Shown here one piece after another: positions 25,410 through 34,060 of a stretch of DNA of 54,712 nucleotides. A model generated the notes under the pieces. The model was not told the DNA's origin. It searched no databases and saw nothing but the letters and a program-made list of their open reading frames with translations. How positions within the stretch are numbered: position 1 is the first letter of the stretch; each line of letters begins with the position of its first letter. The position numbers were made by a program, and so were the translations under genes. Origin of the DNA: Planctomycetota bacterium (GTDB taxonomy: Bacteria > Planctomycetota > JACOTG01 > JAJDCM01); assembly GCA_029260825.1 (NCBI GenBank), contig JAJDCM010000350.1:1-54712 (forward strand). The letters are read 5' to 3'.

Positions 25410-26158
25410 AACCAAAAGCCTACGCTGAGGATCTCGCTCACATTCACGACGTGGGGTTTGGATTCTTCGCCCATGGGGCCGCCCCGGAACTTCTGAATCT
25501 CTTGCAAGAAAACGGAATCGAAGACGGCCTCGTTACCGATCTTGGATGCGGGAGCGGGATCTGGGCGAAGGAACTCGCGGATCACGGTTACGACATTCAC
25601 GGCATCGATATTTCGGCTTCCATGCTTAAGATCGCCAGAAAACGGGTACCCGATGCTACTTTCCGGAAGGCGTCCATCCTGGAGGCCAAGATCCCTGAAT
25701 GTCGAGCGGTGACTGCGATGGGAGAGGTGCTGAATTATCTCTTTGATCCGACGAATTCCAAGAAGGCCCTTACGAAGGTGTTTCGCCGGGTTTTTGATGC
25801 CCTGGAATCGGGGGGACTCTTCGCCCTGGATCTAGCCGGACCGGGCCGAGGTGGTGCCCCCAAGATCAGGCACTGGAATGAACCCACCTGGGCCTTGATG
25901 CTCGAGCTCATCGAAGATCAGAAGAAGATGCGATTGACTCGAAAGATCACAACGTTCCGATTGGTGCCATCTTCGAAGTCCAAGGGCTCAACGCCCCTCT
26001 ATCGCCGCGACCATGAAACTCACGACCTCCGGCTCTATAGGAGCACGGAGGTCGCAAAAGAACTTCGCCGGGTCGGATTTCGAGTCCGGGTAGCCCGCTC
26101 CTACGGAGATTTTTCGTTCCCCAAGGGGCTGAACGGCTACATCGCTCGGAAACCTTGA
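25406..26158 (+). CDS. SAM-dependent class I methyltransferase
   Basis: 250 residues, with the ATG overlapping the RuBisCO-like stop as ATGA, so translation is probably coupled. Motif I is VTDLGCGSGIWAKEL (43-57), followed by the acidic end of beta-2 (YDIHGIDIS), MLKIARKRVPDATFRKASI, and AMGEVLNYL as motif IV. The C-terminal half holds strands typical of small-molecule methyltransferases (HETHDLRLYRSTEVAKELRRVGFRVRVARSYGDF). The acceptor is unknown. Its tight coupling to a RuBisCO-like protein is unusual. The stop lies 1 nt from the convergent tricorn gene stop. Confidence 0.85.
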   Translation: MKPKAYAEDLAHIHDVGFGFFAHGAAPELLNLLQENGIEDGLVTDLGCGSGIWAKELADHGYDIHGIDISASMLKIARKRVPDATFRKASILEAKIPECRAVTAMGEVLNYLFDPTNSKKALTKVFRRVFDALESGGLFALDLAGPGRGGAPKIRHWNEPTWALMLELIEDQKKMRLTRKITTFRLVPSSKSKGSTPLYRRDHETHDLRLYRSTEVAKELRRVGFRVRVARSYGDFSFPKGLNGYIARKP

Positions 26159-26159
26159 A

Positions 26160-29100
26160 CTATCTCCTGGCCCGCACGGGGAACGGAGGTCGTTTGGGAG
26201 TTTGAGGAGGGTTCTTCTCCAGCTCTTCGAGAATCTCTTTGATGGCTCTTTCAAGCTGGGGATCCCGTCCGGCAATCACGTCGACGGGAAGCTGTTCGAC
26301 TTCGATATCGGGGGGTACTCCAACGCTCTCGACAACGAAACCATCCTCCGTCCAGATACCAAGATTCGGCGCCGTGACGACTCCTCCGTCCATCAGCACG
26401 GGAAATCCAAGAGTACCCACCAGACCCCCCCAGGTTCTACGCCCGATCAACTTTCCCAGACCGAGCTTGTGAAACATCCAGGGGAGAAGATCCCCGCCAG
26501 ATCCTGCTGTTTCGTCGATCAACATGACCTTGGGCCCCTGAATGGAAGAAAGAGGCGATTTGAAATCGTCACCGTAGCGAGTTGCCCAGTAACAAAGAAC
26601 CGGGCGATTCAACGCATCGATGTAGTAGTCAGCAACCTGGCCCCCTCCATTATGACGTTCATCAACGATGATCGCGTCCTTGTGAGCCTGAGGATAAAAA
26701 TAGCGCTTGAAGTAGGTGTGCCCGAGACTCGTCGTGTTTGGAACATACACGTAGGCAACCCGACCGTCTGTTGCCTCGTTCACTCGTTTCAGGTTACCCT
26801 CAACCCAATCTCGGTTTCGAAGAGCAGCCTCATTGTTCACCGGCACCACATGAACCAGGCGAGAGTCTGATCCGTCCGCATTGGGGCCGACTTCCAGCTC
26901 AACCCGGCGACCGCTCGTTTGCTCAAAGAAACGGTAGAGGTTATTCGGCGCTCGCACCTCATCACCATCGACGGAAAGCAGATACTCCCCCTCCTTCACT
27001 CCCACTCCGGGCTCGGTGAGAGGGGAACGAAGAGTCGGATTCCAGTTCAAGCCGCCGTAGACTTTCTTGAATCGGTAGCGTCCATCATGAACTTCATAGT
27101 CGGCGCCGAGCAAACCACCAGGGATGGAGGTTGCCTGGTCCGGTCGATCTCCGCCCCCAACACGATGATGGCCCACGGCAAGCTCGCTGCAGAGCCACTG
27201 AATGACCCGGTTCAAATCCGATCGGACCGCAAGGTGGGGAAGGAAGACTGAATATTTCGAAAGAAGCCCGTCCCAATCCGCTCCATGCATGTTCGGAGCA
27301 TAGAAGTAGTCCCGGTTGATCCGCCAGGCTTCATCGTAGATCTGTTTCCATTCCTTCCGCGGATCGACCTTGACCTGAATCGCTTCCGTTCGAAGCTTAC
27401 CCTTGGCCAGACTCGCCCCCGGCGATGCATTCACGATGGAAACCGTTCCCCCGGCTCCTTGAGCAAGGATCTTCTTCCCGTTCGCAGAAAGCGAAAAGCT
27501 GAAGACACCCGAGGCGACCGTCTCTTGCTTGCGGCTCTTCAAGCTGAAGCGATGAAGGGTTGGACTACCGGAAGATCCAAAGAGTCCTGCTCCACGATCG
27601 ACCTTGAGGAAGTAGAGCATCCCACCATGAGCACGCAAGTTGGAGTACAGAGCGGTGGAAAGTGGAAGAGCAATGATGCGATCCGCAATACCCGCCAAAT
27701 CGATCTTGATCCCTTCGTTCTCCTCCTCATCCGAGGCCGCGTCAGACGATGCTTCGGCCGAAGGATCCAACGATTCTTCCTCTTCTTCTCCTTCTCCTTC
27801 GGCATCATCGGAAGACGGGGCCTCTGAATCGGTCGCTTCTTCCTCTGGCTCGTCGACCTCTTCCTCATCGCTTTCTGGAAGAAACGGCGAGGACTCATCA
27901 GCATCCAGAACCACCAGGTAGACCGAATTGGTCATTTCCATGTCCGCATTGGACATGGCAAACCACTGGCGAACCGGTCCGGCATCGGTGGAGGCCGTGC
28001 AATAGAGATACTTACCCCCCGGGTCGAACACGGGCTCCCCGACATCACTCAACCCATCCGTCACCGGATAAGATTTCTTTTCCTCGACGTTGTAAAGAAA
28101 CACCCGCTGAAAATAGGTCCTGGTGATCCGGGTGTAGGCAATCCAGCGAGAATCGGGTGACCAGGAGTGGGAAAGGGTCTTGACCGGCCCGTAGATCGGT
28201 TCCGTCGATATTTTGGTGCTGTCACCCGTATCGAGATCGAGGACATAGAGCGACCAGGAGTTGTCCGAGAAGCTCACCCGTTTCGAGTCTGGAGACCAGG
28301 CAAGAGAGTCGTAGAATCCGGCGCCTTTCAGCTGGAACTTGCGCTTTCCACCCTTGCCACCCTGGTGGACAACATGGAGTTCGTACTCACCCGCTTCATC
28401 GGAAAAATAGGCAATCCACCTGGCATCCGGAGACCAGACCGGGTTTCTCTCATGAGATCCAGTCGTTCGAGTCAAATATCGAGGCGCGCCCTTTTCGCGA
28501 GGTAGGGTCACCACTTCGCCCCGAAACTCAATCGCCGCTCGAGCGCCCGAGGGAGAGATCGATCCGTTCCGAACGTACCGGTTGCCCGAAGCGTAGCGAG
28601 GTCGGGTTTCGGTCAGGTCGGCGGCCACCCCGATCTTCATTCGACGACGATCGCCGCTTGCGATGTCGTATTCATGAAGCCATCCGGCCTGCTCATAAAC
28701 GATTGTCTTGTCGTTTGAAGAAGCACTCAAGACAGGAAAATCCTGATGTTGAGTTACCTGAGTAACTTTGTTGTTGCTCGGATCAAACCTGAACAGGTTG
28801 AATTCCCCAGCACGATCCGAGCGAAAGAAGACCTGATCGCCTTCCCACATCGGGTTGGTGTCGTTGCACCGCCCCTCGGGTTGGGGAACCTGAATAACGG
28901 AGTGATCGCCCCGGTCGTACAACCAGATACGAGATGCGGTTCCGCCCCGATAATTCTTCCATTGCAGGTGAGCTCCGGGAAGAGGTGTGTAGGCAATCTT
29001 CTTCCCATCAGGGGAATAGGTCGCGTCAAAGGCGTTCGGGATCGGAAGCCTTTCCGGCTGTCCACCCAGGACCGAGGCCTCAAAGAGCTGAAAGAAGCGT

Positions 29101-29522
29101 CGGGTATAGACCTCACGTTGTGAGATGAAAAGTACTTTCGTTCCATCCACGGAGAAATCCTGGACGAGATCCAGGCCAGGATGAAATGTGAGCCTCCGGG
29201 GTTCCCCTCCAGAAACAGCCACCGTATAGACGTCGGTATTGCCGTCATACTGGGCGCTGAAGGCAAGGGTCTTCCCGTCGGGAGAAAATCGCGGATTCGT
29301 TTCCCTGCCCTTGTGAGATGTAAGTCGGCGCACCTGACTCCCGTCAGGGCGGCAAACCCAAAGATCTTCCGCATAGACAAAAGCAACGTGGTCCTCACTC
29401 ACGGCGGGGAGGGTCATGAGCCGGGTGTCGGTCAGGTCGATCGCGGAAGCAGACGTTGCCAGCCCGCCGATCCAACCCATGAAGCTCAAAGCACTGATCC
29501 ACAGTCTCATCCTGGTGTTCAA
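26160..29522 (-). CDS. Tricorn-type protease (S41) with beta-propellers and PDZ
   Basis: 1120 residues from TTG 29522 (GGAG 6 nt upstream); an ATG 4 codons later is the alternative. Signal peptide MRLWISALSFMGWIGGLATSASA. WD40-like beta-propeller repeats (KGRETNPRFSPDGKTLAFSA, GSHERNPVWSPDARWIAYFS) fill about 40-540. An unusual run of about 60 acidic residues lies near 544-604. Then come the tricorn core, a PDZ domain (LTEPGVGVKEGEYLLSVDGDEV) and the S41 protease with VDERHNGGGQVADYY and the nucleophile S1008 in DETAGSGGDLLPW. The family degrades oligopeptides; this one is exported, so probably periplasmic. Length fits the tricorn family (about 1050-1100) plus the insert. Confidence 0.88.
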   Translation of the reverse strand: MNTRMRLWISALSFMGWIGGLATSASAIDLTDTRLMTLPAVSEDHVAFVYAEDLWVCRPDGSQVRRLTSHKGRETNPRFSPDGKTLAFSAQYDGNTDVYTVAVSGGEPRRLTFHPGLDLVQDFSVDGTKVLFISQREVYTRRFFQLFEASVLGGQPERLPIPNAFDATYSPDGKKIAYTPLPGAHLQWKNYRGGTASRIWLYDRGDHSVIQVPQPEGRCNDTNPMWEGDQVFFRSDRAGEFNLFRFDPSNNKVTQVTQHQDFPVLSASSNDKTIVYEQAGWLHEYDIASGDRRRMKIGVAADLTETRPRYASGNRYVRNGSISPSGARAAIEFRGEVVTLPREKGAPRYLTRTTGSHERNPVWSPDARWIAYFSDEAGEYELHVVHQGGKGGKRKFQLKGAGFYDSLAWSPDSKRVSFSDNSWSLYVLDLDTGDSTKISTEPIYGPVKTLSHSWSPDSRWIAYTRITRTYFQRVFLYNVEEKKSYPVTDGLSDVGEPVFDPGGKYLYCTASTDAGPVRQWFAMSNADMEMTNSVYLVVLDADESSPFLPESDEEEVDEPEEEATDSEAPSSDDAEGEGEEEEESLDPSAEASSDAASDEEENEGIKIDLAGIADRIIALPLSTALYSNLRAHGGMLYFLKVDRGAGLFGSSGSPTLHRFSLKSRKQETVASGVFSFSLSANGKKILAQGAGGTVSIVNASPGASLAKGKLRTEAIQVKVDPRKEWKQIYDEAWRINRDYFYAPNMHGADWDGLLSKYSVFLPHLAVRSDLNRVIQWLCSELAVGHHRVGGGDRPDQATSIPGGLLGADYEVHDGRYRFKKVYGGLNWNPTLRSPLTEPGVGVKEGEYLLSVDGDEVRAPNNLYRFFEQTSGRRVELEVGPNADGSDSRLVHVVPVNNEAALRNRDWVEGNLKRVNEATDGRVAYVYVPNTTSLGHTYFKRYFYPQAHKDAIIVDERHNGGGQVADYYIDALNRPVLCYWATRYGDDFKSPLSSIQGPKVMLIDETAGSGGDLLPWMFHKLGLGKLIGRRTWGGLVGTLGFPVLMDGGVVTAPNLGIWTEDGFVVESVGVPPDIEVEQLPVDVIAGRDPQLERAIKEILEELEKNPPQTPKRPPFPVRARR

Positions 29523-29672
29523 CGGAATCTCCTTCTTTCAATGCGATCTAGGAAACATCTCCTGGGTACGGGACAAAGAGGCCCGAGTTTGCTTCCTTTT
29601 CTTTTCGATCTCCACCAGAAAGCTGCGCCCCGATCGCACGGGACCTGTGACATCAAAAAGTCTGCGACTCAA

Positions 29673-29701
29673 TTGATCCCAGGTGCGGAATCTCCCATAA
29701 T
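29673..29701 (+). promoter_or_regulatory. Candidate promoter for the ankyrin gene
   Basis: TTGATC (29673-29678), a 17-nt spacer and CATAAT (29696-29701) lie 41 nt before the ATG at 29742. This argues against the in-frame ATG at 29700 being the start, since that ATG would lie inside the -10 box. Confidence 0.5.
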
Positions 29702-29741
29702 GAGAGCATTCCCTGTTCCCGATCAACTCCAAGAGAGCTCA

Positions 29742-31073
29742 ATGGATCCCACACCTTCGGAAATCGATAAGTTCATCCAGGCTGCGTGCGCCATGAACTG
29801 CGCCATTTCGGACGATGCCCACGAGGCGGAACTCGACCAGGCTAACGCCTCCCTTACCGAAACTCCAGGTCTCGCAAAGGCGAATATCTTTGCCGCCTCG
29901 GTTGCCGGCGAGGTAGAAGCTATTCGGGAACTTCTTGCCTCGGATCCTACGGCAGCGAGAAACAAAGGAGGCCCACGAGACTGGACCCCGCTTCTCTACC
30001 TCTGTTTCTCACGGTTCTTTCGGGATCCTCGCCATCCTCAAAAAGCAGATCAACTGGTCGAATCCGCAAGACTCCTGCTTGATCAGGGAGCAGACCCTAA
30101 CACTTTCTTCATGCTTGGCGATGAAAGGGAAACCGCTCTCTACGCGGCAGTGGGAGTGAGCAATCACGCCCCCCTCGCGCGAATCCTTCTGGAACATGGG
30201 GCCGAAGTGAACGACGAAGATGGTTCCTATCACGTGGCCGAGTTCGAAGATCATGAATGCATCCAGGTCCTTTTTGATCACGGGATGGACGCCGATCGAC
30301 TGGCGACCGTACTCCTCCGAAAGCTCGACTTCGACGATCTACCCGGGGTGCAGTTCATTCTCTCCCTCGGGGTCGATCCGAATCACAAAGGAACATGGGG
30401 AAAGACCGCTCTTCACCAGGCAATTCGACGGGGACGAGATCTCGATTGCATCCGCTATCTCCTTGATCATGGAGCAGACTTCGACATCAAAGAAAACACC
30501 GGACTCAGCTGTCTTTCGCTAGCCGCACGGAATGGCCGACAAGAAGTTGTCGACGAACTCGAAAAACGAGGAGCGGTGAACGATCTTGCCGGAACCGAGC
30601 TGTTCCTTGCGGCGTGCGGTCTTGCCGATCGAAAGACGGCGGAAGAGATGATTGCAAGAGATCCGAACCTCGTTTCCAACCTCTCCAAAGAGGATCGGTT
30701 CGTCCTCACCGACGCCGCAAGACCCGGTAATCAAAAAGCCATCGAACTGATGATCGATCTCGGCTTCGACCTCAAAACATCGGATGGCCAGGGCTTTACC
30801 ACTCTCCACTGGGCGTGCTGGTTCGGGCACCTCGATCTCGTGGCGTGGCTCCTTACGAAAGGAGCCCCCGTAGATGCAAAAAACAACTACGGGGGAACGG
30901 TACTCGACTCCACCGTCTGGGGCTATGCCAACTCAAATGGCGATGATCGAAACTGCGTCGCCATCATCGATGCTCTCATCGAGGCGGGAGCCACCACCGA
31001 TGAGGTGACTCCCTTCCCATCCGGCCATCCTGCCTCGGATGAGGCGATCAAGCGGCATGCCGAAAACCGTTAG
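29742..31073 (+). CDS. Ankyrin-repeat protein
   Basis: 443 residues from ATG 29742 (MDPTPSEIDKFIQAACAMNCAI), with AAGAGAG upstream. Ankyrin repeats are seen as ARLLLDQGADPNTFFMLGDERETALYAAV, LARILLEHGAEVNDEDG, KTALHQAIRRGRDLDCIRYLLDHGADFDI, LSLAARNGRQEVVDELEKRGAV, and TTLHWACWFGHLDLVAWLLTKGAPVDAKNNYGGTVL among others, about eight to ten in all. There is no signal peptide or membrane segment, so it is probably a cytosolic protein-protein interaction protein. No enzymatic domain is visible. It converges on thrS with 10 nt between stops. Confidence 0.85.
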   Translation: MDPTPSEIDKFIQAACAMNCAISDDAHEAELDQANASLTETPGLAKANIFAASVAGEVEAIRELLASDPTAARNKGGPRDWTPLLYLCFSRFFRDPRHPQKADQLVESARLLLDQGADPNTFFMLGDERETALYAAVGVSNHAPLARILLEHGAEVNDEDGSYHVAEFEDHECIQVLFDHGMDADRLATVLLRKLDFDDLPGVQFILSLGVDPNHKGTWGKTALHQAIRRGRDLDCIRYLLDHGADFDIKENTGLSCLSLAARNGRQEVVDELEKRGAVNDLAGTELFLAACGLADRKTAEEMIARDPNLVSNLSKEDRFVLTDAARPGNQKAIELMIDLGFDLKTSDGQGFTTLHWACWFGHLDLVAWLLTKGAPVDAKNNYGGTVLDSTVWGYANSNGDDRNCVAIIDALIEAGATTDEVTPFPSGHPASDEAIKRHAENR

Positions 31074-31083
31074 GTCATGGGGG

Positions 31084-33165
31084 CTAAACCGCCTCTTCCG
31101 CGGGGAACTTCTCCTGCACGGTCGTCGCACCTCGGGTGCGGATCTCCTCGGATAGAGCCTCGACGAATTCCCAAAGATCCATGGCTCCAAGGTCTTTTTG
31201 GGTTCCTCGAGCCCGAACGCTCACCTGACCGGCCTCGGCGTCACGAGGCCCGACAATCAAAAGGTAGGGAATCTTCATTTCAGCTCCATTTCGAATCTTG
31301 GCCTGGAGCCTCTCACTTGAATGATCCACGGTGGAGCGGGCCCCGGCGCCGATGATCGCCGCGTTGACCTTCTCCGCGTACTCCTCTGTCTTCTCACTGA
31401 TGGGAAGCACCCGGACCTGTTCCGGCGAAAGCCAAAGCGGAAACGCTCCGGCAAAATGCTCGATGAGCACCCCACAGAAACGCTCCATCGACCCGAAAGG
31501 AGCTCGATGGATCATGACCGGCCGATGGGATTGATTATCCGCACCTGTGTAATTGAGCTTGAACCGGTTGGGCAGGTTGTAGTCCACCTGAACCGTTCCA
31601 AGCTGCCACTCTCTCCCGATCACATCTTTCACCACGAAATCGATCTTTGGGCCATAAAACGCGGCTTCACCTGGTTCCTCGCTGAACGGAGCTCCCAAGC
31701 TCTTCGCCGCATCTCGGCACGCCTCTTCCGCACGATCCCAGTTTTCACCGCTCCCGATGTACTTGCTTGAATCCGTATCTCGAAGCCCCACTCGAACCCG
31801 GTAATCTTTCATTCCGAGGGTCTTGAAGATGACCTTGACGAGATCCAGGCAACCCGTCAGCTCACCGGCAACCTGGTCTTCAGTGCAAAAGATGTGAGCA
31901 TCGTCCTGGGTGAAACCTCGTACCCGGGTCATACCCGAGATTTCTCCCGACTGCTCCCAGCGGTATACGGTGCCAAACTCAGCAAGGCGCACAGGAAGGT
32001 CTCGGTAGGACCTCTTTTCGCTCCGGTAGATTCCGATGTGGAAGGGACAGTTCATGGGCTTCAGAAGATATCCACCGGCCTCGCCATCCTCGAGCTTTTG
32101 GGCCAGATCCGCGCAGCTGCAACCCGCTGCGGAAAGAGCGGTAAAGTGATCCCTTTCCGGTATTGGTGCATACTGAGATTCCTTGTAGTACGGAAAATGC
32201 CCGCTGGTGCGAAAGAGATCCAGCTTCCCGATATGCGGAGTGAAGACCTGCTCGTATCCCTGCCGGGTCAGCTCGGCTCCGATGAAATCCTGAAGTTCTT
32301 TTCTCAGAATCGAACCTCGAGGTGTCCACAAGATGAGGCCCTGCCCCACTTGCTCATCAATCACAAACAGTTTCTGACGCTTTCCGATCTCCCGGTGATC
32401 TCTCTTCTTTGCCTCTTCGAGTTGATGAAGATAGACATCAAGATCGCGCACGGTGGGAAACGCAGTTCCGTAGACCCGGGTCAAGTGATCGGAAGCCGCA
32501 TCTCCGTGCCAGTAGCTCGCAGCGACTGAGAGAACCTTGAGGCCCTGAATTCTTCCTGTACTTGGAGCGTGAGGTCCCCGGCAAAGATCCTCCCAGTGTT
32601 TTCCTGGCTCACCGGTGGCGTACCAGGAGAGCTCGCTCGAACCTGCCTCGACCGCCTTCTCCGCATTGTCGAGCTTGTATTTACTTCCCTCTCCCTTGAG
32701 CTTGGCCATACCCTCTTCGAGGGGGAGATCATAGCGAGTAAAGCGACGGTTCTCCTTCACGATCTTCTGCATCTCCTTCTCGACTTTTTCGAAGTCGTCG
32801 GAAGAAAGAGACTTTCCTTCCGGAAACGCAATGTCGTAGTAGAAGCCGTGATCGACCGGTGGGCCATACACAAGAAGCGCTTCGGGGAACAATCCTTGAA
32901 TTGCCTCCGCCATCACATGGGCGCCAGAATGACGAAGGAGATAAAGGCCGTCTTCGTCAAGATCACCCTCTCGGTTTCGAGGCGTCACGATGCTGAGATT
33001 GCAGTCCTGAGAGAGAGTCGTTCCAAGGTCACTCAGAACTCCATCCACCTTGCATCCCAACGCATCCTTCGCCAGTCGTTTCCCGATGTCGGAAGCGACC
33101 TCGAAAGCCGAAACCGGCTTGTCGAAATCTCTAACCGAACCGTCCGGGAGGGTAATTCTAGGCAT
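31084..33165 (-). CDS. thrS: Threonyl-tRNA synthetase
   Basis: 693 residues from ATG 33165 (MPRITLPDGSVRDFDKPVSA); a TTG four codons earlier overlaps the TGAGG ribosome binding site that serves this ATG. Domains in order: TGS (1-60); editing domain with the HSGAHVMAEAIQ metal site and CRGPHAPSTGRI; class II catalytic core with MNCPFHIGIYRSEKRSYRDLPVRLAEFGTVYRWEQSG and RVRGFTQDDAHIFC (motif 2), QLGTVQVDYNLPNRF and PVMIHRAPFGSMERF (motif 3); and the anticodon-binding domain (LWLSPEQVRVLPISE). It is a housekeeping enzyme charging tRNA-Thr. It is slightly longer than the E. coli enzyme (642). Confidence 0.96.
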   Translation of the reverse strand: MPRITLPDGSVRDFDKPVSAFEVASDIGKRLAKDALGCKVDGVLSDLGTTLSQDCNLSIVTPRNREGDLDEDGLYLLRHSGAHVMAEAIQGLFPEALLVYGPPVDHGFYYDIAFPEGKSLSSDDFEKVEKEMQKIVKENRRFTRYDLPLEEGMAKLKGEGSKYKLDNAEKAVEAGSSELSWYATGEPGKHWEDLCRGPHAPSTGRIQGLKVLSVAASYWHGDAASDHLTRVYGTAFPTVRDLDVYLHQLEEAKKRDHREIGKRQKLFVIDEQVGQGLILWTPRGSILRKELQDFIGAELTRQGYEQVFTPHIGKLDLFRTSGHFPYYKESQYAPIPERDHFTALSAAGCSCADLAQKLEDGEAGGYLLKPMNCPFHIGIYRSEKRSYRDLPVRLAEFGTVYRWEQSGEISGMTRVRGFTQDDAHIFCTEDQVAGELTGCLDLVKVIFKTLGMKDYRVRVGLRDTDSSKYIGSGENWDRAEEACRDAAKSLGAPFSEEPGEAAFYGPKIDFVVKDVIGREWQLGTVQVDYNLPNRFKLNYTGADNQSHRPVMIHRAPFGSMERFCGVLIEHFAGAFPLWLSPEQVRVLPISEKTEEYAEKVNAAIIGAGARSTVDHSSERLQAKIRNGAEMKIPYLLIVGPRDAEAGQVSVRARGTQKDLGAMDLWEFVEALSEEIRTRGATTVQEKFPAEEAV

Positions 33166-33337
33166 CTTAATCCTCAATCAAAGGTCAAGGTATGGGGGCG
33201 TCCTCGATGCGAGCCTTCACGGAAGGCAACCGCCACGGAAGCGCCTGTTCGGTAAGGCTCTGAGTCTATTTCTCCAGATCGACCTGGGCAAGGCGCAAGC
33301 GCGGCCAAACGAGAAAGAATTCAAGCCAAAGGGGCCC

Positions 33338-33367
33338 TTGACATTATAGACACAGCCCCCTTAAGAT
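33338..33367 (+). promoter_or_regulatory. Candidate promoter for the small unknown gene
   Basis: A perfect TTGACA (33338-33343), an 18-nt spacer and TAAGAT (33362-33367) lie 66 nt before the ATG at 33434. The 268-nt gap between thrS and this gene holds nothing else I can recognise. Confidence 0.5.
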
Positions 33368-33433
33368 ATCGCTCACGAAGACGGATGGGAATCAAGCTTG
33401 CGCCAAGGAAGCGCCTCGAACTGGAGAAACCTG

Positions 33434-33871
33434 ATGCCACCCTATATCAAAGCAATCAAGAGCAGTGACAACCTCGCTCAACAATTCCTGCTGACCATCA
33501 AGGTCGTTGACAGCGTACTCCAGCGGAACCCTCTTCTCCCGGGTGGACAAACCATCTACAAGGGAATCTCGAGGGGGCCGCTCATGTATCAGCTCCAAGC
33601 ATCCTGGGACCTGACCCATTTCCAGGTCGTTCAGGACTCTGGCGTCACTCCTGCGCCGGTAGACATCGCCCAGAATACTCAGACAAACCGGGTCGAGGTT
33701 ACCTGGAATGTCGCCGAGGGGCAGACATATCCCCAGTTTGTGATCTCCATGGTCGCCACCCTTCCCCCAAAAGATCCCAACGTGCCAAGCATGGACTTCA
33801 AGGTCACCGGCATCATGATGAAGAACGGAAACATTACGGATACCGATGTCTATCATCACTACGATACGTGA
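33434..33871 (+). CDS. Small beta-rich protein of unknown function
   Basis: 145 residues from ATG 33434 (MPPYIKAIKSSDNLAQQFLLTIKVVDSV), with GGAG 9 nt upstream. I do not recognise a family. The protein has no signal peptide or membrane segment. The alternating hydrophobic pattern (GPLMYQLQASWDLTHFQVV, NRVEVTWNVAEGQTYPQFVISMVATL, SMDFKVTGIMMKNGNI) suggests a beta-sandwich. It has its own good promoter candidate. The reading frame ends at TGA 33869-33871 but stays open after it for 62 more codons that encode a Lys-rich tail. Confidence 0.6.
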   Translation: MPPYIKAIKSSDNLAQQFLLTIKVVDSVLQRNPLLPGGQTIYKGISRGPLMYQLQASWDLTHFQVVQDSGVTPAPVDIAQNTQTNRVEVTWNVAEGQTYPQFVISMVATLPPKDPNVPSMDFKVTGIMMKNGNITDTDVYHHYDT

Positions 33872-34060
33872 AGAGCTGCCCTGACCACTGGCAAAGGGGG
33901 GAGCAGTACCCCTAAAAAAGCCAAGGGAAAGGGTAAGAGGAAAAAGAAGAAGAAGAAGAACCGGGGAAAAAAGGCAAAGCGCGGAGACAACTCATCCCAA
34001 GCGTTCCCCTCAACTATTCACCCTGACCGGCGAGAATCGATTTCTTTTTCCTGGCTTTGA
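33872..34060 (+). other. In-frame Lys-rich extension after the TGA of the small gene
   Basis: Directly in frame after the TGA at 33869-33871, the sequence reads 62 sense codons and then TGA at 34058-34060. They include runs such as STPKKAKGKGKR and KKKKKNRGKKAKR. The last 47 nt overlap the convergent kinase gene. The region also includes an AAG-repeat-like purine tract (33941-33960). It may be non-coding, a read-through tail, or the remnant of a longer basic protein. Confidence 0.3.

Noticed and set aside
33930-33985. Possible CRISPR or tandem repeat in the AAG-rich tract
   Set aside because: It is a simple purine run with no spaced direct repeats; no CRISPR repeats or cas genes are in the window.
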